Below, piece after piece: positions 15,032-23,228 of a DNA stretch of 32,409 nt; within the stretch, counting starts at the first letter, position 1, and each line of letters starts with the position of its first letter. The DNA lies in the NCBI GenBank assembly GCA_016742125.1, contig JACVCM010000007.1:26241-58649 (forward strand), given 5' to 3'. Both the position numbers and the translations under genes were made by a program. The notes under the pieces were generated by a model that was not told the origin of the DNA, searched no databases, and saw only the letters and a program-made list of their open reading frames with translations. The stretch comes from Sphingomonadaceae bacterium. Lineage in GTDB: Bacteria; Pseudomonadota; Alphaproteobacteria; Sphingomonadales; Sphingomonadaceae.

Positions 15032-16012
15032 TCAGCTCTCGCTAATCAGCGCCATAAGCCGCCTCTCGCTCGCGCCCAGGCCGCGCAGTTTCAAATCCGG
15101 TAACCCGGCGATCGATTGCGCTACGTCCGCCGCCGCGGCCAGGTCCAGAACCTTGGGATGCACATAGCTTTTTCGGGCGATGGTCGGCGTATTGCAAAGC
15201 ACTTCAGATGCAGCAGTGCAGGCCAGCTTGATCGTCGGCCTGTCGGCCCGTCTCAACGCCTCCAGCGCGGCAACGCTGCCATGCCAGGTGCGAAACATCT
15301 TCGCGCTGATATCGTCCATGCCGGATTGTTGCTTGAGCCATCCGTTTACGTCGCCACTGTCGAGCGGATGGATAAGGCCGTCTGCGCCAATATATTGGAA
15401 GAGACGCTTACCGGGCAGGCCGTGAATTTTTTCCATTATGCGCTGCAATCGCCGATCGCTGACGCTGCTCTGCACCCGCTTGCCGCCCTTTGCGGTGTAG
15501 CGCAGCCGAAGGCCTCCCTTGTCGTACCGGACGTTGCGGGTCATCAACGTGGTTGCGCCTTGGGCGCTGCGGGACCTTCCGCCAATTCGCATTGCCGTAT
15601 GGTCCAGCAGCCTTACCACCGCAGCGATGGCAGTTTCCTTGTCGAACACCGCATCTCGCCTGACATTTTTCAGGATTTTATCGACCCGGCGACGCAGTGC
15701 AGGGAGCTTCCGGCCGAAATCGGGAAGTTTGTCGAACTTTGCTTCGCTTCGAAACTCCGTCCAGGCTGCATGGTATCGATATTGCTTGCGGTTTGCCTCG
15801 TCGATGCCGGTCGCCTGGATATGCCCGTTGTGCAGACAGCATATCCAGACATTCCGATATGCAGGGGGGATAGCCAGCGCGCGTATGCGGGCGACCTCCT
15901 TTTCACAGCGCAGTGGGAAACCCTGCGGATCGAGATATCTGAATCCCTTGCCCCTTTTGATTCTGGCGATACCGGGATCACCGTCGGACACATATATGAG
16001 ATCGGACAACAT
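15032..16012 (-). CDS. DNA topoisomerase IB (poxvirus/bacterial type)
   Basis: A tyrosine-recombinase-fold enzyme that relaxes DNA supercoils through a 3'-phosphotyrosyl intermediate. The N-terminal domain begins LIYVSDGDPGIARIKRGKGFRYLD. The catalytic domain shows an Arg in HTAMRIGG, Lys in YTAKGGKRVQ, Arg in KMFRTWHGS and the nucleophile Tyr in NTPTIARKSYVHP (about residue 283 counted from the ATG at 16012). The usual IGNxxYxxxNGSFGLTTL loop is shortened to IGGRSRSAQGATTL. The ATG at 16012 is preferred over a TTG at 16024 because it starts directly on the conserved LIYV strand. In alphaproteobacteria these enzymes are accessory, and their in vivo role is unclear. Upstream lies a 14-bp perfect palindrome and, further out, a strong minus-strand Shine-Dalgarno with only a nine-codon ORF. 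Confidence 0.88.
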   Translation of the reverse strand: MLSDLIYVSDGDPGIARIKRGKGFRYLDPQGFPLRCEKEVARIRALAIPPAYRNVWICCLHNGHIQATGIDEANRKQYRYHAAWTEFRSEAKFDKLPDFGRKLPALRRRVDKILKNVRRDAVFDKETAIAAVVRLLDHTAMRIGGRSRSAQGATTLMTRNVRYDKGGLRLRYTAKGGKRVQSSVSDRRLQRIMEKIHGLPGKRLFQYIGADGLIHPLDSGDVNGWLKQQSGMDDISAKMFRTWHGSVAALEALRRADRPTIKLACTAASEVLCNTPTIARKSYVHPKVLDLAAAADVAQSIAGLPDLKLRGLGASERRLMALISES

Positions 16013-16034
16013 CGCCCCGCGCAACTTGGGAAGT

Positions 16035-16048
16035 GGAACAATTGTTCC
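16035..16048. promoter_or_regulatory. 14-bp perfect palindrome in topoisomerase IB / RND divergent gap
   Basis: GGAACAATTGTTCC is a perfect 14-bp palindrome lying 23 bases upstream of the topoisomerase ATG in the gap shared with the RND efflux operon. A weaker related dyad (GGACATGTTC) lies at 16093-16102. It looks like a dimeric-repressor operator; no regulator gene is adjacent. Confidence 0.45.
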
Positions 16049-16110
16049 GTTCGCGCTTTAGATATCGATTGCTGCGCCAATTCGGTCTTACAGGACATGT
16101 TCTGCATTGA

Positions 16111-16143
16111 TTATCGCTGGTCAATCTGCATGAAATCCATCAC
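16111..16143 (-). other. Possible 9-10 codon leader ORF behind a strong Shine-Dalgarno
   Basis: On the minus strand, GAGGAGGAGGAGG (16164-16152) is followed by GTG at 16143 and ATG at 16140. The ATG opens MDFMQIDQR and then TAA at 16113-16111. The spacing is right for translation initiation. It would be a leader peptide for the topoisomerase IB transcript, or a coincidence of the repeated CTC motif on the plus strand. Confidence 0.25.
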
Positions 16144-16172
16144 ATAACCAACCTCCTCCTCCTCGGAACCCG

Positions 16173-17219
16173 ATGCGTAATCTCATTTCTTTTATGGCAT
16201 TATCCCTGCTTGCCGCCTGCGGTGACAGTGACGAACGGCGCGAGCGTCCGGCACCCCTTGTAACGGTGGCACCGGTTAAATCCCATCTGTTCACCGATAA
16301 CTATGTCGCGGTCGGTACGGCCAACGCCAATGAACAAGTGTCGGTGCGTGCGCCAGTCACCGAGCGAATCACCAAGCTGGGGTTCAATGATGGAGCGTTT
16401 GTCCAACGTGGACAGATGCTCGCGGTGCTGGCGCAGGGTCAGGAGACGGCCTCGCTGGCGAGTGCACAGGCGCGTGCGCGCGAGGCAGAACAGCAACTGG
16501 CACGTGTGGCCGAACTGCACCGGCGCGGATTTGCCACCAACGCCAGCCTCGATGCGCAGACGGCTACGGCCGCTGCAGCCCGAGCGGCGGCGAATGAAGC
16601 AAATGCGTCCATTTCGGATCGCGTCGTCCGCGCGCCGTTTTCCGGCGTTGTCTCGCTTCGCCGCATATCGGTAGGAGCGGTCGTGACTGCCGGCGATGAG
16701 ATTGCGACGGTGAGCGACATTGGTTCGATAAAACTGGATTTCTCCGTCCCCGAAACGATGCTGGCCAGCGTAAAAGTCGGTCAGTCCATTATGGCGAGGG
16801 CCGCAGCCTTTCCCGATCGCCATTTCGAAGGTCGCATCCAGGCGATCGACCCGGTAATCAATCCGCAAACGCGCGCGGCCACTTTACGGGCTGTGTTGCC
16901 CAACAGGGGTGCGCTGCTCAAACCCGGCATGTTGTTGAATGTCACGATCTCGTCAGGTGCCAGAACATCGCCGGCGGTGCCCGAGCTGGCATTGATCCGC
17001 GAAGGCGATCAAAGCTTCGTCTACACGGTCGGCAAGGACGGCAAGGCGAAGCGGCTTCCTGTCACCACCGGCGGCCGGGACGGCACTTTGGTCGAGATTA
17101 CCGACGGACTGGCAGCAGGCGACCGGATCGTAACCGAAGGGGTGGTGAAGCTGTCCGAGGGCGCGACTGTACGCACCGGCCCGCAACGCGGTGGCGGCCC
17201 AGCCAAGTCTGCCAAATGA
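16173..17219 (+). CDS. RND efflux periplasmic adaptor (membrane fusion protein), lipoprotein
   Basis: A 348-residue adaptor linking an inner-membrane RND pump to an outer-membrane channel. The signal is a lipoprotein type with lipobox LLAAC and lipidated Cys16, so it is anchored to the inner membrane on the periplasmic side. Domains follow the MFP order: barrel-sandwich half (VSVRAPVTERITKLGFNDGAFVQRG), a short Ala-rich coiled-coil hairpin (about 85-135), the second lipoyl half (DRVVRAPFSGVVSLRRISVGAVVTAGDEIATV), a beta-barrel (FPDRHFEGRIQAIDPVINPQTRAATLRA) and a membrane-proximal domain (VPELALIREGDQSFVYTV). The pump gene begins 13 bases downstream. The bases where a ribosome-binding site would be expected read CCTCCTCCTCCTC, which resembles the anti-Shine-Dalgarno itself, so initiation may be weak. 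The substrate is unknown. Confidence 0.92.
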   Translation: MRNLISFMALSLLAACGDSDERRERPAPLVTVAPVKSHLFTDNYVAVGTANANEQVSVRAPVTERITKLGFNDGAFVQRGQMLAVLAQGQETASLASAQARAREAEQQLARVAELHRRGFATNASLDAQTATAAAARAAANEANASISDRVVRAPFSGVVSLRRISVGAVVTAGDEIATVSDIGSIKLDFSVPETMLASVKVGQSIMARAAAFPDRHFEGRIQAIDPVINPQTRAATLRAVLPNRGALLKPGMLLNVTISSGARTSPAVPELALIREGDQSFVYTVGKDGKAKRLPVTTGGRDGTLVEITDGLAAGDRIVTEGVVKLSEGATVRTGPQRGGGPAKSAK

Positions 17220-17232
17220 GTCGCTGACGTAG

Positions 17233-20200
17233 ATGCAGCTATCTGAAATATCCGTCCGCCGACCGGTTTTCGCATCGGTGATCGCGATCCTGATGGTGTT
17301 GGTCGGGGTCGTCGCCTTCCTTAACCTGTCCGTTCGCGAATATCCCGATACCGAACCGCCAATTGTGTCGGTGGGCACCACCTACACCGGTGCAGCGGCA
17401 ACGGTAGTCGAGTCCCGGGTGACCCAGGTTCTCGAAAATGCGCTGGCCGGGGTCGAGGGCATCCAGACAATCACATCCCGATCGCGCGACGGGCAATCGG
17501 ACATCACGATCGAGTTCGCACCGGGCCGCACAGTCGATGCCGCCGCCAATGATGTTCGCGACCGCGTCGGCAGCGTTGCGGAAGATTTGCCCGAAGAGGT
17601 GCTCGCGCCCGAGATTCGAAAGGTCGATGCCGATTCTTCACCCATCCTGTTCCTCGTCGTATCCAAACCTGGCTGGTCAAGGTTGGAGCTTAGCGATTAT
17701 GTGGACCGCAATCTTGCCGACCGCTTTTCCTCACTCGACGGCGTGGCACGTGTGTTCATCGGCGGTGAGGCACGACCTTCGATGCGCGTCTGGTTACAAC
17801 CCGACAGGCTCGCTGCGCTCGCGCTCACACCGGCCGACGTCGAGAATGCACTGCGTACCCAGAATGTCGAATTGCCTGCCGGGCGACTGGAATCGGGCGA
17901 TCAGAATATCACGCTGCGGGTCAACCGGTCCTTCGTAACCCCCGAACAATTTTCGCAGCTTGTCGTATCCCGAGGCGCGGACGGTTATCTTGTTCGTCTG
18001 GGCGATGTCGCGCGGATCGAGGCCGACGCCGAAAACCCCTACTCCGCATTTCGCCTGAATGGCGAGTCTGCCATCGGCATGGGCATCGTGCGGCAATCGG
18101 GGGCCAACACACTGGCGGTGGCCGAGGACGCTAAGCAGCTGGCGGAACAGGTCAGGCCGACACTTCCCCAGGGAATGAAAATTACGGTCGGCGCGGACGA
18201 CTCGGCCTTTATCAGCCGCGCTATCGATGGCGTCTGGATGACGCTGGCGGAGGCCGCCGTGCTGGTGGTGCTGGTCATCTTCCTGTTCCTGGGAAGCTGG
18301 CGCGCGACGATTATCCCGGCAATAACGGTACCGATATGCCTGCTCGCCACCTTCGCCGTGCTGTGGTTCTTCGGATTTTCGATCAACCTGCTGACGCTTT
18401 TGGCGCTGGTGCTGGCTATCGGACTGGTGGTCGACGATGCCATCGTGGTCCTCGAAAATGTCTATCACCGGATCGAGCAGGGCGAGCCGCCGCTTGTCGC
18501 AGCAGTGAAAGGTACACGGCAGGTCGCCTTTGCCGTGGTATCGACCACAATCGTCGTTTGCGCAGTGTTCGTCCCTGTCATGTTTCTTGCCGGGCAGACT
18601 GGATTGCTTTTCCGCGAACTGGCGGCGGCCATGATTGCGGCGATCGCTTTTTCGGGCTTTGTCGCGCTCAGTCTGGTGCCGATGCTATGTTCGAAATTGC
18701 TACGCCATGAAGAACGCGGCAAGCTGACCAAATGGGTCGACGACAGATTCCAGCGTATGGAAAACAGCTATTCGAACCTGCTCGCCCGCGTGCTGGCGCG
18801 ACCGCTTTTTGCGATTCTGGGCGTGGCGATATTTCTGGGCGGCAGCGGCCTCCTGTTTTCGACGCTGGAATCCGAACTCGTTCCGGCTGAGGATGTCGGC
18901 GTCCTGAACGCCAATATCTCAGCACCGGAAGGTACCGGCTTCGCTGCGATGGACCGTTACATGCTTGATACTGCAAAGCCGATACTGGAGCTTCTTGACG
19001 ACGGGGCCGTTCGCACCATCATCCAGCGCACACCCGGCGGTTTCGGCCCGAGCGACGATTTCAATAGCGGCACGTTCATTGTCTTTCTGAAGCCTTGGGA
19101 AGAGCGTGAAAAAACCACCAACGATGTTGTGGGAGAAGTAAACCGTATCCTCGCAAACATACCTGCGGTCCGGGGTAACGCCTCCGCCCGGTCGTCGATA
19201 GGACGCGGACGCGGCCAGCCGCTTAATTTCGTGATTGCAGGTTCGACATATGAATCGCTGAGCATTGCGCGCGACCGGATACTGGCCGCCGCATCGGACA
19301 ATCCTGGCATCGTCAATCTCGATTCGGATTATAAGGAAACCAAGCCCCAGATGCGTATCGAGGTCGACACGGCACGCGCAGGTGACCTTGGCGTGTCGGT
19401 AGCGGATGTCAGCTCTGCGCTGCAATCGCTGCTGGGGTCGCGCCGCGTGTCCACATATGTCGACCGTGGCGAGGAATATCGCGTGATTGTGCAGGCCGAT
19501 GCAGAGGCCCGTGCCACCCCTGAAAATCTGGCCGCCATCCAGCTTCGCACACGCGACGGCTCCCTGGTGTCCCTGGCAAATCTGGTAAGGTTCGAAGAAA
19601 CCGCAGGGGCAAGAGACCTTGGCCGGTTCAATAAGTTGCGCGCGATCACATTGTCGGGTGGACTCGCGCCTGGCTATACTCAAGGAGAGGCGCTGGCCTT
19701 TCTCGAAGCACAGGCAGCTGCCTCACCCGAGGTGCTGGCTGTAGGCTATCGCGGTGAAAGTCAGGCGTTCAAGGAGACTGGCGGATCCATTGTGCTCGTC
19801 TTCGTCCTGACCATCATTCTTGTATACCTTGTGCTGGCGGCGCAGTTTGAAAGCTTCGTGCACCCTGCGACGATCATCGGCACGGTCCCCCTCGCCGTCG
19901 GCGGTGGAGTTATCGGCCTTGCGCTTACCGGCATGACATTGAACCTCTACAGCCAGATTGGAGTTGTCATGCTCGTGGGTCTTGCTGCGAAAAATGGTAT
20001 CTTGATCGTCGAATTCGCAAATCAGCTGCGCGACGAGGGCAAGGAGATTATCGATGCCATCCAGCAAGCGGCAGCGCGGCGACTTCGCCCGATTCTGATG
20101 ACCTCGATCGCCACAGTCTTCGGCGCTGTCCCGCTTGCCATCCAGGGCGGTGCGGGCGGCGCGGCGCGTTCGGCCATCGGGGTGGTCATCGTTTTCGGCG

Positions 20201-20334
20201 TCACGCTTGCAACGTTGATCACACTCCTGTTGATACCGATCATTTATTCGCGGCTGGCAAAGTATACCGGATCGCCCGACGCCGTATCCCGGAAGCTGGA
20301 AGCCGAAATCGAAAGGCAGGCCGCCTCAACCTGA
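17233..20334 (+). CDS. RND (HAE1-type) efflux permease
   Basis: A 1033-residue inner-membrane proton/drug antiporter of the AcrB/MexB type. The start MQLSEISVRRPVFASVIAIL has the usual first helix. The two large periplasmic loops lie between TM1-TM2 and TM7-TM8. The proton-relay residues are present: Asp401/Asp402 in GLVVDDAIVVLENVYHRIE and Lys920 in VGLAAKNGILIVEFANQL. Length and motifs place it among single-adaptor multidrug pumps (MexF/VexF/MdtC-like); the substrate is not predictable. No TolC-type outer-membrane factor gene follows, so the pump presumably uses one encoded elsewhere. Its 3' end overlaps the convergent MFS gene by nine bases (20326-20334), so transcription of either gene runs into the other's tail. 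Confidence 0.95.
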   Translation: MQLSEISVRRPVFASVIAILMVLVGVVAFLNLSVREYPDTEPPIVSVGTTYTGAAATVVESRVTQVLENALAGVEGIQTITSRSRDGQSDITIEFAPGRTVDAAANDVRDRVGSVAEDLPEEVLAPEIRKVDADSSPILFLVVSKPGWSRLELSDYVDRNLADRFSSLDGVARVFIGGEARPSMRVWLQPDRLAALALTPADVENALRTQNVELPAGRLESGDQNITLRVNRSFVTPEQFSQLVVSRGADGYLVRLGDVARIEADAENPYSAFRLNGESAIGMGIVRQSGANTLAVAEDAKQLAEQVRPTLPQGMKITVGADDSAFISRAIDGVWMTLAEAAVLVVLVIFLFLGSWRATIIPAITVPICLLATFAVLWFFGFSINLLTLLALVLAIGLVVDDAIVVLENVYHRIEQGEPPLVAAVKGTRQVAFAVVSTTIVVCAVFVPVMFLAGQTGLLFRELAAAMIAAIAFSGFVALSLVPMLCSKLLRHEERGKLTKWVDDRFQRMENSYSNLLARVLARPLFAILGVAIFLGGSGLLFSTLESELVPAEDVGVLNANISAPEGTGFAAMDRYMLDTAKPILELLDDGAVRTIIQRTPGGFGPSDDFNSGTFIVFLKPWEEREKTTNDVVGEVNRILANIPAVRGNASARSSIGRGRGQPLNFVIAGSTYESLSIARDRILAAASDNPGIVNLDSDYKETKPQMRIEVDTARAGDLGVSVADVSSALQSLLGSRRVSTYVDRGEEYRVIVQADAEARATPENLAAIQLRTRDGSLVSLANLVRFEETAGARDLGRFNKLRAITLSGGLAPGYTQGEALAFLEAQAAASPEVLAVGYRGESQAFKETGGSIVLVFVLTIILVYLVLAAQFESFVHPATIIGTVPLAVGGGVIGLALTGMTLNLYSQIGVVMLVGLAAKNGILIVEFANQLRDEGKEIIDAIQQAAARRLRPILMTSIATVFGAVPLAIQGGAGGAARSAIGVVIVFGVTLATLITLLLIPIIYSRLAKYTGSPDAVSRKLEAEIERQAAST

Positions 20335-21816
20335 AACTTCATCCTTCACCCGCAACATAGCAAGCGCCGCAAATGCCATAACCGCCGCCGCAAATGCCAT
20401 CGTCCAGATCGGTTCGGTCGGAAAGAAGGTCTTCAATATGCTGCCCATGACCGTGGCCACCAGCAACTGTGGGATGACTATGAAGACGTTGAACAGCCCC
20501 ATATAGATGCCCAGCTTGTTCTGCGGCAGGCTCGACGCCAGAATGGCATAGGGCATGGCCAGGATCGAGGCCCAGGCGATGCCGATCCCGATTTCCGAGA
20601 CGATGAGAAGGTTCGGGTCGCGAATGAACAGGAAGCTGGCATAGCCCGTAGCGCCTGCGAGCAGACAGATGATATGCGTATTCGCCTTGCCGATTTTTTT
20701 CGCAAGCATGGGTAAAATGAAGAGTGCAGCGAGTGCGGCGACGCCATTGTAAATTGCGAATAATGTTCCGACCCAGTTACCGCCCTTGCCATAGGCCTCG
20801 CTTGCTGGATCGGCGGAACCGAACATATATTGCGCCACGACCGGCGTGGTGTAGATCCACATGATAAACAGCGCCGACCAGCTGAAAAACTGGACGACGG
20901 CCAGTTTCTTCATGATATCGGGCATGCCGGAGAAATCGCCCACGATGTGCGACAGCACATTGTTGTCCCGACCGGATTTGGCGAGATTGATGGCGAGCAG
21001 GCTGGCAATGCCATATCCTGCGAGTAACGCGCCAAGCAGATATACTTCTTTTTCAAGCCCGGCGACCGGCACTAGCGCGGCGACGATGAACCCGGCAGCA
21101 ATCCAGATGCCGGCACCGCCCGCCGAGCGCGCCGCCAGCGCGCGGATCGTTGCGCCACTATCCGCAGGCGGGCCGTCAAAGGCTTCCATCTCCGCCGGAC
21201 TATATTCTCTGGTTGTCAGGATGGTCCACATGACTGCCAGAAACAGGGCGACGCCGCCAAACCAGAAACTATATTTGACGGTATCGGGTATCTGCCCCTC
21301 TGGTGCGACATTCGCCACGCCCCATCCATCCAGCAAATAGGGAAAGACGGACCCCACAACAGCGCCAGCACCGATAAAGGCAGTCTGCACCGCATAACCC
21401 GCCGTATGCTGGTCCTTGCGCAGCATGTCGCCGACAAATGCGCGAAACGGTTCCATCGAGATGTTGAGCGAGGCGTCGAGTATCCAGAGCATCATAGCGG
21501 CGAAGAGCAACACTTCGGCAAGCGGCATAACCAGTAGCGACAATGCCGCAAGTATCGCCCCGGCGAGAAAATAGGGCCTGCGTCGGCCCAGTCTGCCAAA
21601 CCATGTCCGATCGCTGAAATGGCCGATGAGCGGCTGCACCAGCAAACCGGTCAGAGGTGCCGCAATCCACAACGCGGGAAGGTCGTCGAGACTTGTGCCC
21701 AACGCCTGAAATATGCGCGACATATTGCCGTTCTGCAGCGCAAAGCCGATCTGGATGCCGAAAAAGCCGAAGCTGATATTCCACAGCCCCAAAAATCCCT
21801 GACGTGGTTTTTCCAC
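20326..21816 (-). CDS. MFS sugar transporter, SLC45/GPH-like (maltose/maltodextrin)
   Basis: An inner-membrane 12-helix transporter, about 496 residues from the GTG at 21816. That start is chosen over an upstream open frame (to 21879) because GGGGAGGG lies seven bases before it and because the family begins KPRQGFLGLWNISFGFFGIQIGFALQN. Further signatures are GLLVQPLIGHFSDRTWFGRLGRRRPYFLAG in the loop after TM2, and MEPFRAFVGDMLRKDQ. Relatives in Caulobacter and Xanthomonas carry maltose, maltodextrin or sucrose across the inner membrane beside a TonB-dependent receptor and a LacI regulator, which matches this locus. It lies 104 bases downstream of the lacI-type gene with its own ATACGTATG motif in between, so it may have a separate promoter. 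The sugar is inferred from the neighbouring amylases. Confidence 0.88.
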   Translation of the reverse strand: MEKPRQGFLGLWNISFGFFGIQIGFALQNGNMSRIFQALGTSLDDLPALWIAAPLTGLLVQPLIGHFSDRTWFGRLGRRRPYFLAGAILAALSLLVMPLAEVLLFAAMMLWILDASLNISMEPFRAFVGDMLRKDQHTAGYAVQTAFIGAGAVVGSVFPYLLDGWGVANVAPEGQIPDTVKYSFWFGGVALFLAVMWTILTTREYSPAEMEAFDGPPADSGATIRALAARSAGGAGIWIAAGFIVAALVPVAGLEKEVYLLGALLAGYGIASLLAINLAKSGRDNNVLSHIVGDFSGMPDIMKKLAVVQFFSWSALFIMWIYTTPVVAQYMFGSADPASEAYGKGGNWVGTLFAIYNGVAALAALFILPMLAKKIGKANTHIICLLAGATGYASFLFIRDPNLLIVSEIGIGIAWASILAMPYAILASSLPQNKLGIYMGLFNVFIVIPQLLVATVMGSILKTFFPTEPIWTMAFAAAVMAFAALAMLRVKDEVSG

Positions 21817-21907
21817 TTTTCTGCCCTCCCCAAGGTGTGTTTGTCGCCGGAGGCTGGCAGAAAGGACAATGCGCCGCAATGGCCGGAACCGCGTTCAGCG
21901 GCTACGC

Positions 21908-21916
21908 ATACGTATA
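21908..21916. promoter_or_regulatory. Candidate LacI-family operator upstream of MFS transporter
   Basis: The 8-bp palindrome ATACGTAT occupies 21908-21915 in the short gap between the LacI stop and the MFS start, about 92 bases before the GTG. Read on the minus strand (the direction of the MFS gene), it continues as ATACGTATG, identical to the motif before the TonB-dependent receptor. Paired sites flanking a LacI-family gene suggest an auto-linked regulon. Confidence 0.45.
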
Positions 21917-21920
21917 AGGT

Positions 21921-22946
21921 TCAATGCGCACCGCAGGATTGGCGCACGATCAGCCTTGCCGGGAGGAGCGTCGTCGGCACCTGCTCGTTGCGGATCTGCT
22001 TTAACACCCCGTCGACAAGCAACTCGCCTGCCAATTTATAATCCTGCTGAATGGTCGTAAGCGGCGGATGGGTCAGACTGGCGGCGGGAATGTCGTCAAA
22101 GCCGATTATCGCAACATCGCCGGGAATATCGAGGCCATGATCACGGAGCGCCTGCATCGCGCCAATCGCGATTGTATCGCTCGCCGCAAAGATGGCATCG
22201 AACGGCTCGCCGCTCTCGACCAGTGCTTTTGCTGCATGATAGCCGGCTTCCTGCGAATTCAGCGCGTCAATCTGCAATTTGGGGTTGGCGACTATTCCCT
22301 CCCCGCCCTGCGCCTCGCAAGATCCGCGATAGCGATCCTGAAATTCGGGATAGTGGCTGCTGGCATCGCCCAGAAACGCAATTTTACGGCGGCCGTGCAG
22401 CATCAGATGACGCGCCGCATCGAGGCCGCCGCGGAAGTTGTCGCAGCCGATCGTCGTGCCCGGCTGACCTTCTTGCGCAAAGCCCCATCGGACAAAATGT
22501 GTGCCCTGCTCCACCAGTTGCTCAAGCTTCGCACGATATAGCTCATAATCGCCATAGCCCAGCAGGATGATGCCGTCGGCCTTGCGGCTGTCCTCATAAT
22601 CGACGTGCCAGTTCGACGAGAGCTGCTGGAAGGAAATGAGCAGATCATATCCGCGATGCGCGCAGGTCCGCGTTAGCGAGCCCAGCATCGACAGGAAAAA
22701 CGGATTGATCCCCGTCTCGTCAGGTGTGGGGTCCTCGAAAAAGAGCAAGGCGAGCGTGCGGGTTTCCTGCAGGCGGAGGTTTGATGCGTTTTTGTCGACC
22801 TTGTAATTGAGCTGCTGCGCAATCGCTTCGATGCGCTTGCGTGTCTGCTCGGATACGGTCGGGCTGCCGCGCAGCGCCCGCGAGACGGTCGGCTGCGACA
22901 CGCCTGCAAGCTGCGCAATATCGAACGATGTGGCCTTGACTGCCAT
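21921..22946 (-). CDS. LacI-family transcriptional regulator (maltodextrin locus)
   Basis: A 341-residue regulator. Residues 6-26 form the LacI helix-turn-helix (SFDIAQLAGVSQPTVSRAL), followed by the hinge region (TRKRIEAIAQQLNYKVDKNAS) and a periplasmic-binding-protein-like sugar-sensing domain (LALLFFEDPTPDETGINPFFLSMLGSL; ADGIILLGYGDYE; FAASDTIAIGAMQALRDHGL; GDVAIIGFDDIPAASLTHPPLTTIQQD). It is transcribed divergently from the TonB-dependent receptor and upstream of the MFS transporter. By analogy with MalR/MalI-type regulators of sphingomonads and Caulobacter it should repress the maltodextrin genes and release on binding a maltose-type ligand; the effector is inferred. Probable operators are the two ATACGTATG sites. 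Confidence 0.93.
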   Translation of the reverse strand: MAVKATSFDIAQLAGVSQPTVSRALRGSPTVSEQTRKRIEAIAQQLNYKVDKNASNLRLQETRTLALLFFEDPTPDETGINPFFLSMLGSLTRTCAHRGYDLLISFQQLSSNWHVDYEDSRKADGIILLGYGDYELYRAKLEQLVEQGTHFVRWGFAQEGQPGTTIGCDNFRGGLDAARHLMLHGRRKIAFLGDASSHYPEFQDRYRGSCEAQGGEGIVANPKLQIDALNSQEAGYHAAKALVESGEPFDAIFAASDTIAIGAMQALRDHGLDIPGDVAIIGFDDIPAASLTHPPLTTIQQDYKLAGELLVDGVLKQIRNEQVPTTLLPARLIVRQSCGAH

Positions 22947-23042
22947 TACCGGTCAGCGCCTTTCCCAACTCCTGCGAGGACTTTAGGTCGTTCGGTCAGG
23001 GGGCGCAATGTGTGCCAATACCCTTTGTATGAATCGTTCGTT

Positions 23043-23062
23043 CTGTTGCCAAACTGCAACAG
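23043..23062. promoter_or_regulatory. CTGTTGC-N6-GCAACAG dyad in lacI/TonB-receptor gap
   Basis: A perfect 7-bp inverted repeat (23043-23049 and 23056-23062) with a six-base spacer, about 170 bases before the receptor ATG and 97 bases before the divergent LacI ATG. It could be a second regulator site within the divergent promoter region. Confidence 0.35.
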
Positions 23063-23081
23063 TCGATAATGCATATTTTGA

Positions 23082-23090
23082 ATACGTATG
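23082..23090. promoter_or_regulatory. Candidate LacI-family operator upstream of TonB-dependent receptor
   Basis: ATACGTAT at 23082-23089, extended to ATACGTATG, repeats the motif upstream of the MFS gene in the orientation of the receptor gene. It lies about 140 bases before the receptor ATG in the 282-base divergent region, which otherwise holds only the 23043 dyad and the receptor ribosome-binding site AGGGGAG (23216-23222). No clear -35/-10 pair could be fixed. Confidence 0.5.
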
Positions 23091-23228
23091 TGGATTTCTG
23101 GCCAAGCAAGGCCGTGGCGCGCATTTTGTGCAGGACATAATTGCATTCATGTCGGCCAGTGGCTGGATGCGTCAATGTAGCCGGTTACCGCCCTTCTAAT
23201 TGGACGGAACCATTTAGGGGAGTGAAAC

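Noticed and set aside
16035..16048. LexA (SOS) box before topoisomerase IB
   Set aside because: The palindrome contains GAAC-N4-GTTC as in Gram-positive SOS boxes, but alphaproteobacterial LexA binds direct repeats GTTC-N7-GTTC; kept only as an unassigned palindrome.
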